Assembly: GCA_037176905.1 (NCBI GenBank)
Contig: JBBBWG010027124.1
Span: 1 to 64,000 of the forward strand
Direction of reading: 5' to 3'
Source of the DNA: Azolla pinnata
Taxonomy: Eukaryota; Streptophyta; Polypodiopsida; Salviniales; Salviniaceae
Length of the DNA: 64,000 bases
Part shown: positions 40,004 through 51,200 of the stretch, one piece after another
How the letters are laid out: every line of letters starts with the position of its first letter
Numbering within the stretch: the first letter of the stretch is position 1
Position numbers and translations under genes: made by a program
Notes under the pieces: model-generated
Database searches by the model: none
What the model saw: the letters and a program-made list of their open reading frames with translations, nothing else
Told to the model about the DNA's origin: nothing

Positions 40004-43000
40004 TCATATTAATTGCGCCTGCAAAGCGCGCAAGGCAAAGGCCGTGGTAAGGCCTTGGTTGGCAAACCATTGCTTCTTGTTGCGGCCTTCCACGAAGAAG
40101 GGGTGAAAGCCCCAGGAACCGTTGTCGTCTTGAAGCGCCACCAACGTTTCCTCGTCCGCAACCGAGTTGGGCAATCCGCACAGGCGCCGTGCACACATGT
40201 ACATGGCCAAGTTCAGGCAGTTGATCTCCTCTTTCTTCGTTATTGTCTTCGTCGATGACGCATGGACCTATCAGAATAAAGCGAGAGATTGAACGATTGA
40301 AAGCAGATATAAGAGAATAGAAGAAGAGAGGAGAGTGAATTAATCAGAGAAAAGTGAGTTTATTATAATGAAATGAGTAAAAGGATCGATGAGTTTTGAT
40401 ACAAGGTAAAGCTTCGAGCTAAAGACTGGTGTTGATTCGAACTGATTTCTTATTATTTATTTGTCTTTATTTATAAGTTTTTATAGAATAGCCTAAAGAT
40501 TTCTAGAAAGTTATAAAATGTTCTAGACCTAAAATAATCTAAAATTATGACATGACCTTATGTTCATCGAGCCTCCGCACAAGAAGGTCGCTGAGGCCAG
40601 ACGCTGCGAAGTGGCGTGGGAACTCGTGGACGAGCCGAGCGACATAGAAGAGGAATGCCTCGGGATCATAGTACAAGGTCCCACATGCATACGCGCGGTG
40701 ACGTAGAGTGTCGCAAACAAACTCCTCGCTACCTCGCACCTCGTCTCCGCGTCTCGCTAGATGGAATAGGAACACCGCGTTGGCGACGACAACGGGATCG
40801 GTGCGTGGCCGGCTCGGGTCAAAATACACCTGCAAGATGTCGTCGACGATGCACACGGCACGGCTCAACATCGCATCGAGTGCACTGTTCAATGCTGACA
40901 TTCCGCCATTGCCGAGCTTGCCCAACTTGCAGAGCACTGAGAGGCCGATCGAGGTGGTGTCGACGTCCGGCGGCAGCGATCTCAGCATGAATGCTGCTTC
41001 TCTAGGTAACCCCCGCGATCCGATCATATTGTCAACGCCGTTGTCCTCGTCCCGCGTCCAATCCATGAAGTGGAGGAGGGGCGGTGCATTGGTTGGAGCT
41101 GTATGCATGGGCAAGAAGCGCGGATCATTGAGCAGCTCTGCAATGAGGAATCTCGAGAAGTTCTCGTAGATGTAGGCGTTGTGCGATGTCAATGAAGGGA
41201 ACTGGAAGGAGTTGTTGTTGTTGCGATCTAAGAGCAAAATGCAAGTCCAAGGGAAGATGGTCAATGGGTCCAATGGGTTGAGATATATCTAGTCACATAT
41301 ATTCACACTCTAGCTTAAATATATGTTTTATTAAAGGTTAAGTCTGATTTTTTAACTTAAGTGTTAAATACTCACATATAATTTTAAAAGGGAGGTAACT
41401 CTAGAAATGAGAGGAAACCTTTTATTTATAGAAAGGCTTCATTGTTGAGTCTGAGATAATACACTCTATTTAAGGAAGATGTTCTATTTTCTACTCTTTA
41501 TCTTGTGGCAAGGAATTAGTTATAAGCATCATCCTGCTCAACACTACTTGTGGTTTACGAGTTGTTTTGATATTTTTGTTTTGCATGATCACATATTAGA
41601 GTGTTTATGAGTACACTTATTTCTTCTTTGATAGTGTAACAGTTCTTCGACTTGGTCCCATGGTTTTATCTCACATTAAGGGGTTTTTCACGTAAAAATC
41701 TTGGTGTGTTTCACTATCTTCTACTCTCTAGCCTCCTTGATCTTTGAATCTCCTCTCTCCCTCTCATTTTCTCAAGACAATGAGAATAGAGATGGTGAGG
41801 GATCCATGGCGAATGATCTATAGTCTAGATGAACATGTATATTGTACCTGTGAAGAGATAGTGGGTAGCTCTAGCGATGGCTTTGGCCACAAACTCCGAA
41901 TGCGCAATCGATTGGAATGCTGATATAATTCCATTACAACTGTTGCTTATACTACAATTGATGGAGCCTAGAATTTGCAAATGATCAAGGTGTTGCAGAG
42001 CAGGAGCATCCTCAGCAGTATTGTTGGCGTTGGTGGTGTATTGGCGGATGAGGTGGCGCAGTTGGAGGGGGTCGTGGACGAGAGCTGCTTGAAGGCCGAG
42101 AGATCGAGCTGAGACGACGCTCTGCAAGCAACTCCCATGCAAGAACAAGAATGGTTGGGCCACTACCGTTGATCCATCGACAATATCAATCATGTTACGA
42201 TCACCATCATCATCAAGAGGCGGGGGGCGCATGGGTATACGATCATTAATGTTGCTGATCACGTTGCCTAATCCCGAAGTCGCATTATCCACGATCATCC
42301 TTGCAGTTGCATAATGTTGGCACCAGTTATTATGAGAGATGTTGCAAGATACGATAACCGATTGCGGGCACGCTAGTTGGGTGGCGTGTTGGTGGGCTCG
42401 CTGCAACGCGATCCGAAGGAGCTGACGTGTTGGGAGGCAGAAGCCCTCATTGCCCGAAATAATGACTGCGTCGAACATCGACAACAACTCTGGGAAGCAG
42501 CAACGCAAGTACCTGTAATTAGCATAAAGATTTAACATACAATAGGTTTGTAGAATGAACAAATAATATTTCATGTTCTTTTATAAGATTTTTTATCTAT
42601 ATTAAAAAAGTATATAAATACTTCATGTTGTATAAAAATCTTAAAATTTTATAATGTCAATTTCTAAAAATGTTTAATTTCTATGTAATTATATCATTTG
42701 TGAGAAAATTTATTAGATGCGCCACTTCGAAATTTGAGCAATTTGAAGGTTTCTAAAAAACTTAATTATGTTAGCAATTAATGACATTCCCAATGTATAG
42801 CGAGATAACAATCCAAAGCTTAGTTTTGACACATCAATTTTTAAAAAATACTTACTATAATATAAATAATTAAATATTTAAATAATATTTTATAATTATA
42901 ATTATAGGGTATTAGTTAGATTATTTGATTGTAATAAAAATGTCATGGGTTTAATACTCAACATTTCATTATTTTTAAGAAGCACATGACATTATTCAAG

Positions 43001-43361
43001 AAGTTCATGTGCCCTATCGATTTCTTGCATAAAACATTAAATAATTTGAGAAAATATTTTAAACACTTTTCTTTTTGTCTAATATTACTAGTTCTTTATG
43101 CAACAATATTATACTTAAAAGCAAGATATTGTAACACAATAAGAGTAAATCCAATAAGGAAAAAGCAAAAATGAGCACAAGATTTGTACTGCAAGGTGAG
43201 TTGATTTATTATAAGGTGCGGCTATTAAATTAGCAAGCCTTGAGATTAGAATACTAACAGTCCTGAGTATACTAATAATGGTTATTTCTATCACTTAGTT
43301 ATTAGAATCTTAATGGTTAGTAAAATCTAAATGATTGCTAGACTATTATAGTTATTACGTA

Positions 43362-43398
<37 letters not shown>

Positions 43399-44192
43399 AG
43401 CCATACTTTTGAAAGCTAGAAAGGTAATCGGGAATGATTCGAGCATTCATGATTGGCAAATCACCAAAAAAAAAATTCAAACTGGGAGGATGGTAAATTT
43501 AAGAAATTATTCAAATTTTAAGAAATATAAATCAGTGTAAAGAAGATTTATGATTTTTTTTCAAATAAAAGAAAACAAATTCACACATAACGTTCACTCA
43601 TAACATTAATAAATGTTTGCAAACTTACATTCATGTGTACAAAACCAGAAGCTTGCGAATATTACGTTCCATGCATAGAACTAACCATACTTTTACAAGG
43701 TGCGAACGCAATCGAGAATGATTCCAGCATTCGAGATTGATAAATCAGCAAAAGTATGTTTCGAACTAGAGGAATGGTAAATTTAATAACATGTTTAAGT
43801 TTTAAGAAATATAAAATTAATTTCTCTAAACAAAAGGAAAATTTTATGGTTACTTGTTTGAGAACAAAAGAGAGAAAAAAAAAACGCATAACAGTCTCTC
43901 ATAACATCCGCAAGCGGTTGCAGACTTCCATTCGTGCCGGCAAAACCAGAAGCTGGCGAATGTTACGTTCTAGGGTTCCATGTATATAAATATAAGTGAA
44001 TCTTAGATTACCGAAGCTCATCCCGCGTCATGTTGCTCACGCACATCACGCGGAGCTTGTGTTCCGGCGAGGAGGAGGAGGAGGAGGCTCTAGCGATCGC
44101 CAGCTCGTCCCGTAACGCTGCCACCATCTCGGGCACTTCTTTCAGCCCCGTCCTCCGCTCCCACTCCATCCTCCTCTTCATGCTCTCCCGCA

Positions 44193-44223
<31 letters not shown>

Positions 44224-44260
44224 ACATTGCATCTGCTTCTGCTCAGATGAATCCTTGACA

Positions 44261-44294
<34 letters not shown>

Positions 44295-44601
44295 GGGCCA
44301 TGATCCAGCTCCTCACCATGGGGAGCTCTACCATTTGGGCAACAACATGGTCAATGTCGGTGGATCTGCCGCTCAAGTACTGCATGCCCGGGGGGCTCAT
44401 CATCATGTGCCGCCAAACGGCGGGGGAAATGCTCGGTACGATATTAATGCGGTCGAATCTTGCGGTGCCACCATATTGCTCGATCAATGCGTGATCGACG
44501 CCGATGGGGTAGGGCGCGGCAGCTACGAGCAATCCAATGGGATCCACCATAATGATCTTCACTCTGCTAGCAGCATCCAGCTCTCCACAACCGGCTCCCA
44601 T
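40004..44601 (-). CDS. HAD-like domain / class II terpene cyclase fusion protein (729 aa)
   Basis: Four minus-strand exons, 44012-44601, 41848-42512, 40557-41227 and 40004-40267, join with matching phases (2, 1, 0) and GT/AG borders, and have no internal stop. Residues 14-270 resemble HAD hydrolases of the fungal/bacterial cyclase type: VKIIMVDPIGLLV, LRVMCVSNMTRDEL, FDAVIISGNEGF. Residues about 400-729 form an alpha/alpha-toroid cyclase: ENFSRFLIAEL, the proton-donor motif DVDTT (506-510), YFDPSRPRTDPVV, YYDPEAFLFYVARLV, DDNGSWGFHPFF and the end ANQGLTTAFALRALQ. Known members with this layout, such as bacterial drimenyl diphosphate synthase, cyclise farnesyl diphosphate by protonation. The same kind of reaction is inferred here; product unknown. 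HAD catalytic residues look lost (see findings). Low-complexity Gln-Glu and Thr-Met runs at about 120-155 come from microsatellites. Intron 1 (1.5 kb) carries MITEs and intron 3 is LTR-derived. The ATG at 44601 is the first Met before the HAD strand. Confidence 0.85.
40269..40552 (-). mobile_element. Solo-LTR-like element forming the last intron of the cyclase gene
   Basis: A 284-bp segment starting TGTCATAATT on the minus strand and ending CTGATA (CTGACA in the decayed gene copy), i.e. TG...CA-type ends. It is flanked by GGTCA and GGTCC, a probable 5-bp target duplication with one mismatch. It contains a TATAAATA-like box. Related copies are at 37573-37800 (partial) and, in opposite orientation, at about 46183-46490. 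It has no coding capacity. Family not assigned. Confidence 0.6.
43394..43990. mobile_element. Two adjacent MITE-like copies in intron 1 of the cyclase gene
   Basis: Copy A covers about 43394-43665 and copy B about 43670-43985. Both show GAATGATTC(G/C)AGCATTC near the left end and AAAACCAGAAGC followed by GCGAAT and TTACGTTC at the right end. The same blocks occur at 142-490. Copy A begins directly after a TA microsatellite (43365-43393). The pair lies within the 1.5-kb first intron, just downstream of the exon-1 donor at 44011. Confidence 0.65.
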
Positions 44602-44657
44602 GATAATACTTGGCACTAGCAGCGGTAAGCACACCAAAGCTGCTAACCAAAGCTGCT

Positions 44658-45010
44658 AGGATGAATCCAGAGAGCTTGTTATTTGTTCGAGTACACCAAT
44701 GTACGTGACAAAACAATGAGGAATACCGAGAAACACACAATTAGAGAGAAAGAAACCTTCTATTAATACTGGTTCTGATGATCTCTCAACACTTGGTAGT
44801 GTACATAACTCCTGATAGAGAGAGAGAAGCTATAGGATGAATCCAGAGAGCTTGTTATTTGTTCGAGTACGCATCGTATGTAATCGATGCATGTGACAAA
44901 ACAGCAAGACTCTAAAGAAACACACAGATCGATAGAGAGTGAGAGAATCTTATATTAATATTGGTTGTGATGATCTCTCACGTGCTTTATAGCTCCTAAT
45001 AGAGAGAAGC
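44658..45010. repeat. 176-bp tandem duplication upstream of the cyclase start
   Basis: Two copies start with AGGATGAATCCAGAGAGCTT at 44658 and 44834. Both run through TTGTTATTTGTTCGAGTAC, GTGACAAAACA and GGTTSTGATGATCTCTCA to GAGAGAAGCTAT. They lie 60 to 410 bp upstream of the ATG at 44601, in the promoter or leader of the gene. Confidence 0.85.
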
Positions 45011-45459
45011 TATTTCATCCTACAAATTTTGTCAGCCCCCAAACCCCTTATATAGCAGTACGCCGTTGAATAGGCAAAAGTCTTAGTTATCTATTTGGGA
45101 TTCCATTAACAAGATGGTGACAAAATATCTAATAGGTCTTCTAAATCAAAATGATCTCTTCCATGTATACAAGCTGGCCTAAATCCATCTTGCCGGCCAA
45201 TGAGACAGCTAACCCTTCTTTTGCTCATCTTTCTCAATCAATGGAATGGAACCATATTAACTTGTCGCCAGAGGCATATACAATTCTCTGATCTTCTTTG
45301 TTTTCGTTTCTGACAGAGACATACGATTGCTTGTGGTATTTATTCTTGTGTAAAGTAATTGTAAGTGTCCCACATAAAAACAGCACTGGTATTGTGACTC
45401 GTGAGTTTACGAGTAAATGGCAACCGCTCATTTTTCAATTGTTAAGGGAATGCATCATA

Positions 45460-45935
45460 CCGTGTTGGCGATCAAGACCATTCGGTATGAGAGCAAACCG
45501 ACATCTTAATGGACCTTATCTTATACAATTGTTCCACAATTAGAGATTTTAAAAGCTGCCTAAGATATATGCTTTTGAACTCACTCTCACAAGCCAAGCA
45601 AGACCATTCGATATGAGAGCCATTTGGCATCTTAATGGACCTTTTTTTATCCACTACTAGAGATTTTAAAAGTCGCTTAAGATATATGCTTTTGATACTT
45701 GCTCTAACTTGCCAAGCAAGACCATTCGACGAAGAGCAAACCAACATGTATATGTACATGTACCTTATATTTATAGTATTTGTCCCACAATCAGAGAATC
45801 AGAAAGCCAATTGAGATAAAACCATGGTTGCTCTCACAAGGCAAGAGCAAGACCATTGGACACAAGAGCAAACTTTATCATAATGTGCCTTATTTACAAT
45901 ACCAGTCCCATAATCGAAGAATTGGAAAGCTGATT
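45460..45935. repeat. ~120-bp tandem repeat, about four copies
   Basis: The marker AAGACCATTCG (last copy AAGACCATTGG) recurs near 45475, 45600, 45720 and 45852. Each unit also holds GAGAGCAAACC-, CTTAATGGACC- and TTAGAGATTTTAAAAG-like blocks. Two units of the same repeat are in the duplicated flank at 39480-39690. The array lies upstream of the cyclase gene. Confidence 0.8.
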
Positions 45936-46182
45936 GAAACATGAGTTTCCATTTCAAATTGTCACGGTCGAAACTTGTAGATAATGATAGACTCGAAATA
46001 TAAGAATTTGACAAGAAAAAAACAATATGAAAATAAGAAAGGCTAGAAATTTTATTATTAAGAACCTTCAATTAAAAATGTAAGGAATTATAATGAACAT
46101 TATGTTTCCCCGTAGACTTGAACCCAAGATCTCGTAATGCTACTTTTTAATAATATAGTAATTATTATATTCGACGAAAACT

Positions 46183-46490
46183 CTAGAACTTTTTAGAACA
46201 TTCTAAAACTTTCTCGAGCCTCCTAAAATATTCTAGGTATAAAACATTCTAGAACATTATCGAAATTTCTAGGCTAATTTATAGAAACCTATAAATAGAA
46301 ACATATACATCATATCAAATCAGTTCGAATCAACACCAATCTTCAGTTTTAAGCCTTTTTGTATCCAACTCATCTTTATCCTCATTTTGTTCTAATAAAC
46401 TCACTCTTCTGTTATCAATCCACTCTCCTCTCTTCTTCTCTTCTCTTATATTTTTCGTTCAATCATTCAATCTCTTCCTTGGTTCTAACA
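46183..46490 (+). mobile_element. Second solo-LTR-like copy, opposite orientation
   Basis: The plus strand here aligns with the minus strand of 40269-40552: repeated TCTAGAAC-type blocks, CTATAAATAGA, CAGTTCGAATCAACACCA, TAATAAACTCACT and CACTCTCCTCTCTTCTTCTC. The right end is TTCTAACA. The left end is blurred. With the intronic copy it brackets the cyclase locus as an inverted pair. Confidence 0.6.
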
Positions 46491-46914
46491 ACAAGAGCAC
46501 CGAAAACTGGCATGTAAATGGTTCAATACGAGGGCTAAAGCCCCTTATATAGTATCAGCCAGCTCACGCATATTCACCACTTGGCATGCATGCAAGCATG
46601 CCACTTGGCGGTCATGCATGAGCTTGAAAACTGGGAATGAACATATTGTTAATAACTCTCAGATTATTACAATATTGTCATATAGCTAAATATGTATATG
46701 GTTTTGACAATATTATAAGTTGTGAGAAATACGACAATATTATGGTTAGTAGTAATGCTAATTTCTATTTGAGAGGTGGTGAGTTTGAACTTTATTGATA
46801 CTTGTCTTGTTGGTAGTGCCTTATGTATGTCCATGACATTGAGAGCCGAGCAGAAGTGATGAGAACAAGGTCGAGGGTAAGGCGTCGTGAAACCGGCAAT
46901 CGACAAGATTAGGG
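46491..46914. other. Intergenic, no gene
   Basis: Contains CATGCATGCAAGCATG-like palindromic sequence near 46590 and otherwise AT-rich DNA without a supported exon. Confidence 0.5.
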
Positions 46915-47830
46915 AAACCCAGTGCTAAACAATGTTAGGGTTAGGGTAACCTACCTTAAACAAGTTTCGAGTTAGGATAACCCAATGCTAAACAAGATCA
47001 GGGTAGGGTAACCCAATGCTAAACACGGTTAGGGTTAGGATAACCAAATACTAAACAAGATCAGGGTTAGGGTAACCTAGTGTTAAACAAGACCAAGGTT
47101 AGGATAACTCAATGCTAAACAAGATTCAGGTTAGGATAACCCAATGTTAAACAAGGTTGGGGTTAGGACATAACCAAATGGTAAACAAGATCAAGGTTAG
47201 GGTAACCAAGTGCTAAACACAATTAGGATTAGCATAAACCAATTTTAAACAAGGGTTAAGATAACCCAGCGCTAAACAAGGTTCGGCTCAGTGCTAAACA
47301 AGGTTCAGGTTAGGATAACCCAGTGCTAAACAAGGTTCGAGTTAGGGTAACCCAGTGCTAAACAAGGTTAGGGTTAGGGTAACCAAGTGCTAAACATAGT
47401 CAGGGTTAGCATAAACCAGTGCTAAACAAGACCAAGGTTAGGGTAACCCAGTGAGTGCTAAACACGGTTAGGGACCCAATGCAAAACGGGGTCAGGGTTA
47501 GGGTAACCAAGTGGTAGACAAGGTCAAGGTTAGGATAACCCAAATGCTGAACAAGATTTGGGTTAGGGTAACCTAGTGCTAAACACGATTAGGGTTAGGG
47601 TAACCCAAATGCTAAACAAGATTAGGGTTAAAGTAACCCAGTGCTAAACACGGTTAGGGTTAAGATAACCCAAATGCTAAACAAGATCAGGGTTAGGGTA
47701 ACCCAGTGCCAAACACGGTTAGGGTTAGGATAACCCAAATGCTAAACAAGATTAGGGTTAGGGTAACCCAATGCTAAACAAGATTAGGGTTAGGGTAACC
47801 CAATGCTAAACAAGGTCAGGGTAAGTGTGA
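46915..47830. repeat. ~30-bp minisatellite built on GGTTAGGGTAACCC
   Basis: Roughly 30 units of the type GTTAGGGTAACCCAATGCTAAACAAGA with many variants. Each unit holds a TTAGGG telomere-like hexamer and an inverted repeat, GGGTTA-GGG-TAACCC. The array stops about 415 bp before the poly(A)-binding protein start. Copies near the right end (47600-47830) are the most uniform. Confidence 0.92.
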
Positions 47831-48246
47831 CCTAATTTGTTTTTTCACTTGGTGGGCGAAAACACTTCTCCTGCTCTTCTTCTTCTTCTTCTTCTTCTTC
47901 TTCTTCTTCTCCGTCTCCTTCTCCTTCTCCTTCGTCGGAGTTGCAGCGAGCAGGCCGCTGGACTGCTCTGCTCTGCTCTGCCTTGCCATCGCACTCTCTG
48001 CACAGAAGCTCCGGAGAAGACGAAAGTCAATTTCTCTTGGAATTGGAAGGAAGAAAAGAGACGACTTTTGGAAAGGGAAGCAAACCCCTCCCCTTCCCAT
48101 CCCCTCCGGCCCCTGACAGAAACCCTAATCAGGATCTTCTAAATATAGGTTGAAAAGGAGAATTCAACGACTCGCCCCCACAAGACATCTGGTCGTGTGT
48201 CTCGCAGAGATTCGTCTGTACCACATTTTGGAAGACGCTCGAGGAA
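47831..48246 (+). promoter_or_regulatory. Promoter / 5' leader region of the PABP gene, with TTC tract
   Basis: A TTC/CTT tract at 47873-47935 is followed by GC-balanced leader sequence. The frames open here on both strands have no domain. A pyrimidine-rich leader would be in line with translation-machinery genes, but the transcription start cannot be read from sequence. Confidence 0.4.
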
Positions 48247-51200
48247 ATGGCCCAGGTTCAGGCTCCAGCTCAGGCTCAGGTTCAGGTTCAGGTTCAGGTT
48301 CAGGCTCAGGCTCAGGTTGGATCCGGGGGAAGTCAATTTACATCGACATCGCTGTATGTGGGAGATCTGGATGTCTCTGTCACGGAGGCTCAGCTCTATG
48401 AACTCTTCAATCAGGTGGGTCAGGTCGTCTCCATCAGAGTCTGCCGTGACCTAATCACAAAGCGGTCTCTTGGCTATGCCTATGTCAACTACAACATCGT
48501 CCAAGATGGTATTTCCTCCCTGCCTCTCTGTCTGTCTTATCTCGCTGTGTTTGTATTCACGTTTTGTTGCCTTCTCTGAACCATACGCGTTTCATTGACT
48601 CCTGTTTCCCCTCCTCTATTGATGTTGCCCGCGTGATAGCCGTGTTTGAAATGCTATTTATCCATGTCGTTTTTCCTTGCATTCGGAAACACGAAATGCC
48701 ATATCTTTGTTGCTGGCGTAGTTGAATTCAAGACATGAAATTTTTTCCATCCGTGTGTTTTTTGCCTGCATAGTTGAGTACTAAGACCTGCAATGTTTCT
48801 CATAATTGTCTTTTTTCGCTAGCATAGCAGAACTTGAAGACATGAAATGATTTCCATCCATGTATTTTTTGCCAGCATAGTTGAATTTCCAGACATGAAA
48901 TGCTTTTCATCCATCTCTATTTTGGTAGTTGGGGTCCAAGAATTGAAATTTTTTCACCAATTCCTTTTTTTTTGCCAGTATAGATGGATTTGAAGGCATG
49001 AAAATACTTTTCTTCCATGACTTCTTTGCTTGCATAGTTGAATTCTAAAGCATGAAATGATTTCCATCCATGTCTTTTGTTTTTTGGCCATCCTCTGTTC
49101 ATGTGCTTGCTAGCATAGTGGAATCTCAATGATAGGTAATGCTTTTCATTCATGTCTTTGTTTCCACCTTTGATTATATGATTAATTTAAAACAATGCTA
49201 GATTTAAAGACGTGAAATTCTTAGTGTGTTCCTTCTCTTCTTATACACTTTTTCCTCACCATTTCCAGCATCTCGAGCCATGGAGTTGCTCAACTTTACA
49301 TCCGTGAATGGAAAATCAATACGTATCATGTACTCCCATCGGGATCCCAGCATACGAAAGAATGGATCTGCAAACATCTTTATCAAGGTAGAAGATTTGT
49401 TGGTTTTGGAAATTTGCTTTGGAAACTCAGCAGTGGTTATTGGGATCTCTCTTTATTTCTATATTGTTTTATTGCAGAATTTGGACAAAGATATAGACAG
49501 CAAGGCTTTACATGACACCTTCTCTGTATTTGGTAGCATCCTTTCATGTCGAGTTGCAGTAGATGAATCTGGCACTTCAAAAGGCCATGGCTTTGTGCAG
49601 TTCGAACAAGAAGAGTCTGCGCAGAATGCTATCGAGAAAGTGAATGGGATGCTTATAAATGACAAACAAGTGTTTGTTGGGCCCTTCCTCAGAAAGCAGG
49701 AAAGAGATTTAGCAACTGCTGGATCTAAATTTAGCAATGTTTATGTTAAGAATGTTGCTGAAAATACAACTGATGAAGAGTTCCGGAAATGTTTCGAAGC
49801 GTTTGGACCTATCAGCAGTGCCGTTATCATGAGGGATGCAGATGGGAAATCAAAGGGTTTTGGATTTGTGAACTTTGAGAATGCAGATGATGCTGCAAAA
49901 GCAGTGGAAAGCTTAAATGGGAAAAGAATTAACGATAAGGAATGGTATGTTGGAAGAGCCCAAAAGAAAGCTGAAAGGGAGGCGGAGCTAAGAGCTAAGT
50001 TTGAGCAAGCTAAGAAGGAACGAGCGGAGAAGTTTCAAGGTGCAAATTTGTACTTAAAGAACATCGATGATAGTGTTGATGATGAGAAGCTGAAGGAATT
50101 GTTTTTGAGCTTTGGCAATGTCTTCTCATGTAAGGTTAGCATTTTTGGCCTCTCATCCTCTTCTTGGAGCCTGGTTTGCAGGCTTTTTAAAATTTATTTG
50201 TACTGAAGTCCCCAGTTATTCACTTTACTTTTTTCATTCAACAAGATCATGAAGACACCCCAGGGACAGAGTATGGGTTCTGGATTTGTGTCATTTTCCA
50301 CTCCTGAAGAAGCTTCAAGGGCGGTATGTCCTAATTTATTTTAGAACTTAAAAATATGTTGAGCATTAAAACTAGAATCTCTGAAGCATTACTCCTTTTT
50401 ATCTGAATTTGTGGCTTTTTTTCTTCATAACTTTTCCATTCAATAAACACCAAAGGCATGATGATATTCTCGTAGATACTTCAACACTAGCGTTCCTTTG
50501 CTAGAGTTTCATATTGATGTTGCATTAAAGCTTCTGAAACAGTAGCCAGCCTGCTAGTTCAATGTGTCTTTTAGCCTTTTTCCATTGACATTAAGAATGT
50601 ATCATCTGAATTTGTCTCTGAAAATTAAGGTGCATTCATTTCCAGGTTAATGAAATGAATGGAAAGATGGTGGGCTCTAAGCCTCTATATGTTGCCCATG
50701 CTCAAAGAAAAGAAGATCGGCGAGCTAGACTCCAAGTGAGTGTCTTGAGCAAGCTATGATTAAAATCATCATCTGGAAATGTGCATTCTTTTATTTTTCT
50801 GTCATGCATATTGTCTAGGCTCAGTTTGCCCAAATGCGGAATTCTGCGGTGAATGTCCCTCCTGTCACCCCAAGCCCGGCACCTATGTATCATCCTGGGC
50901 CTGCTGGGATGGGGCAGCAAGTATTTTATGGTCAACCTCCCCACGGCTTGATTTCTTCACAGGTAAGAGCTTTCTTTTTAATATAGAATGTCCAATAATG
51001 TGCATTGCAATTTCATTGGCAGTAGGTTATCAAATTTATTATCCAAGGTTTAGATAGAAGGATGTTGGTTATGAGTTTTCATCTTTGCAGCCAAATGGGT
51101 ATGGCTATCAACACCCAATGGTGCCTGGTATGAGGCCTGGTGCCCCACAGATGCCAAATTATTTTATGCCATTCGTACAAAGGCCAAATACACAAGGGCA

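Noticed and set aside
41825-42574. Treating the HAD part and the cyclase part as separate genes
   Set aside because: Splice phases match exactly at 41848/41227 (split Asp codon), and the family is known to have both domains in one chain.
40004-44601. Microbial contamination as the source of the HAD-cyclase gene
   Set aside because: Introns with GT/AG borders, plant repeats inside introns, and a decayed tandem copy in the same scaffold argue that it is part of the plant genome.
46915-47830. CRISPR array
   Set aside because: Units are contiguous and degenerate without unique spacers, and the genome is eukaryotic.
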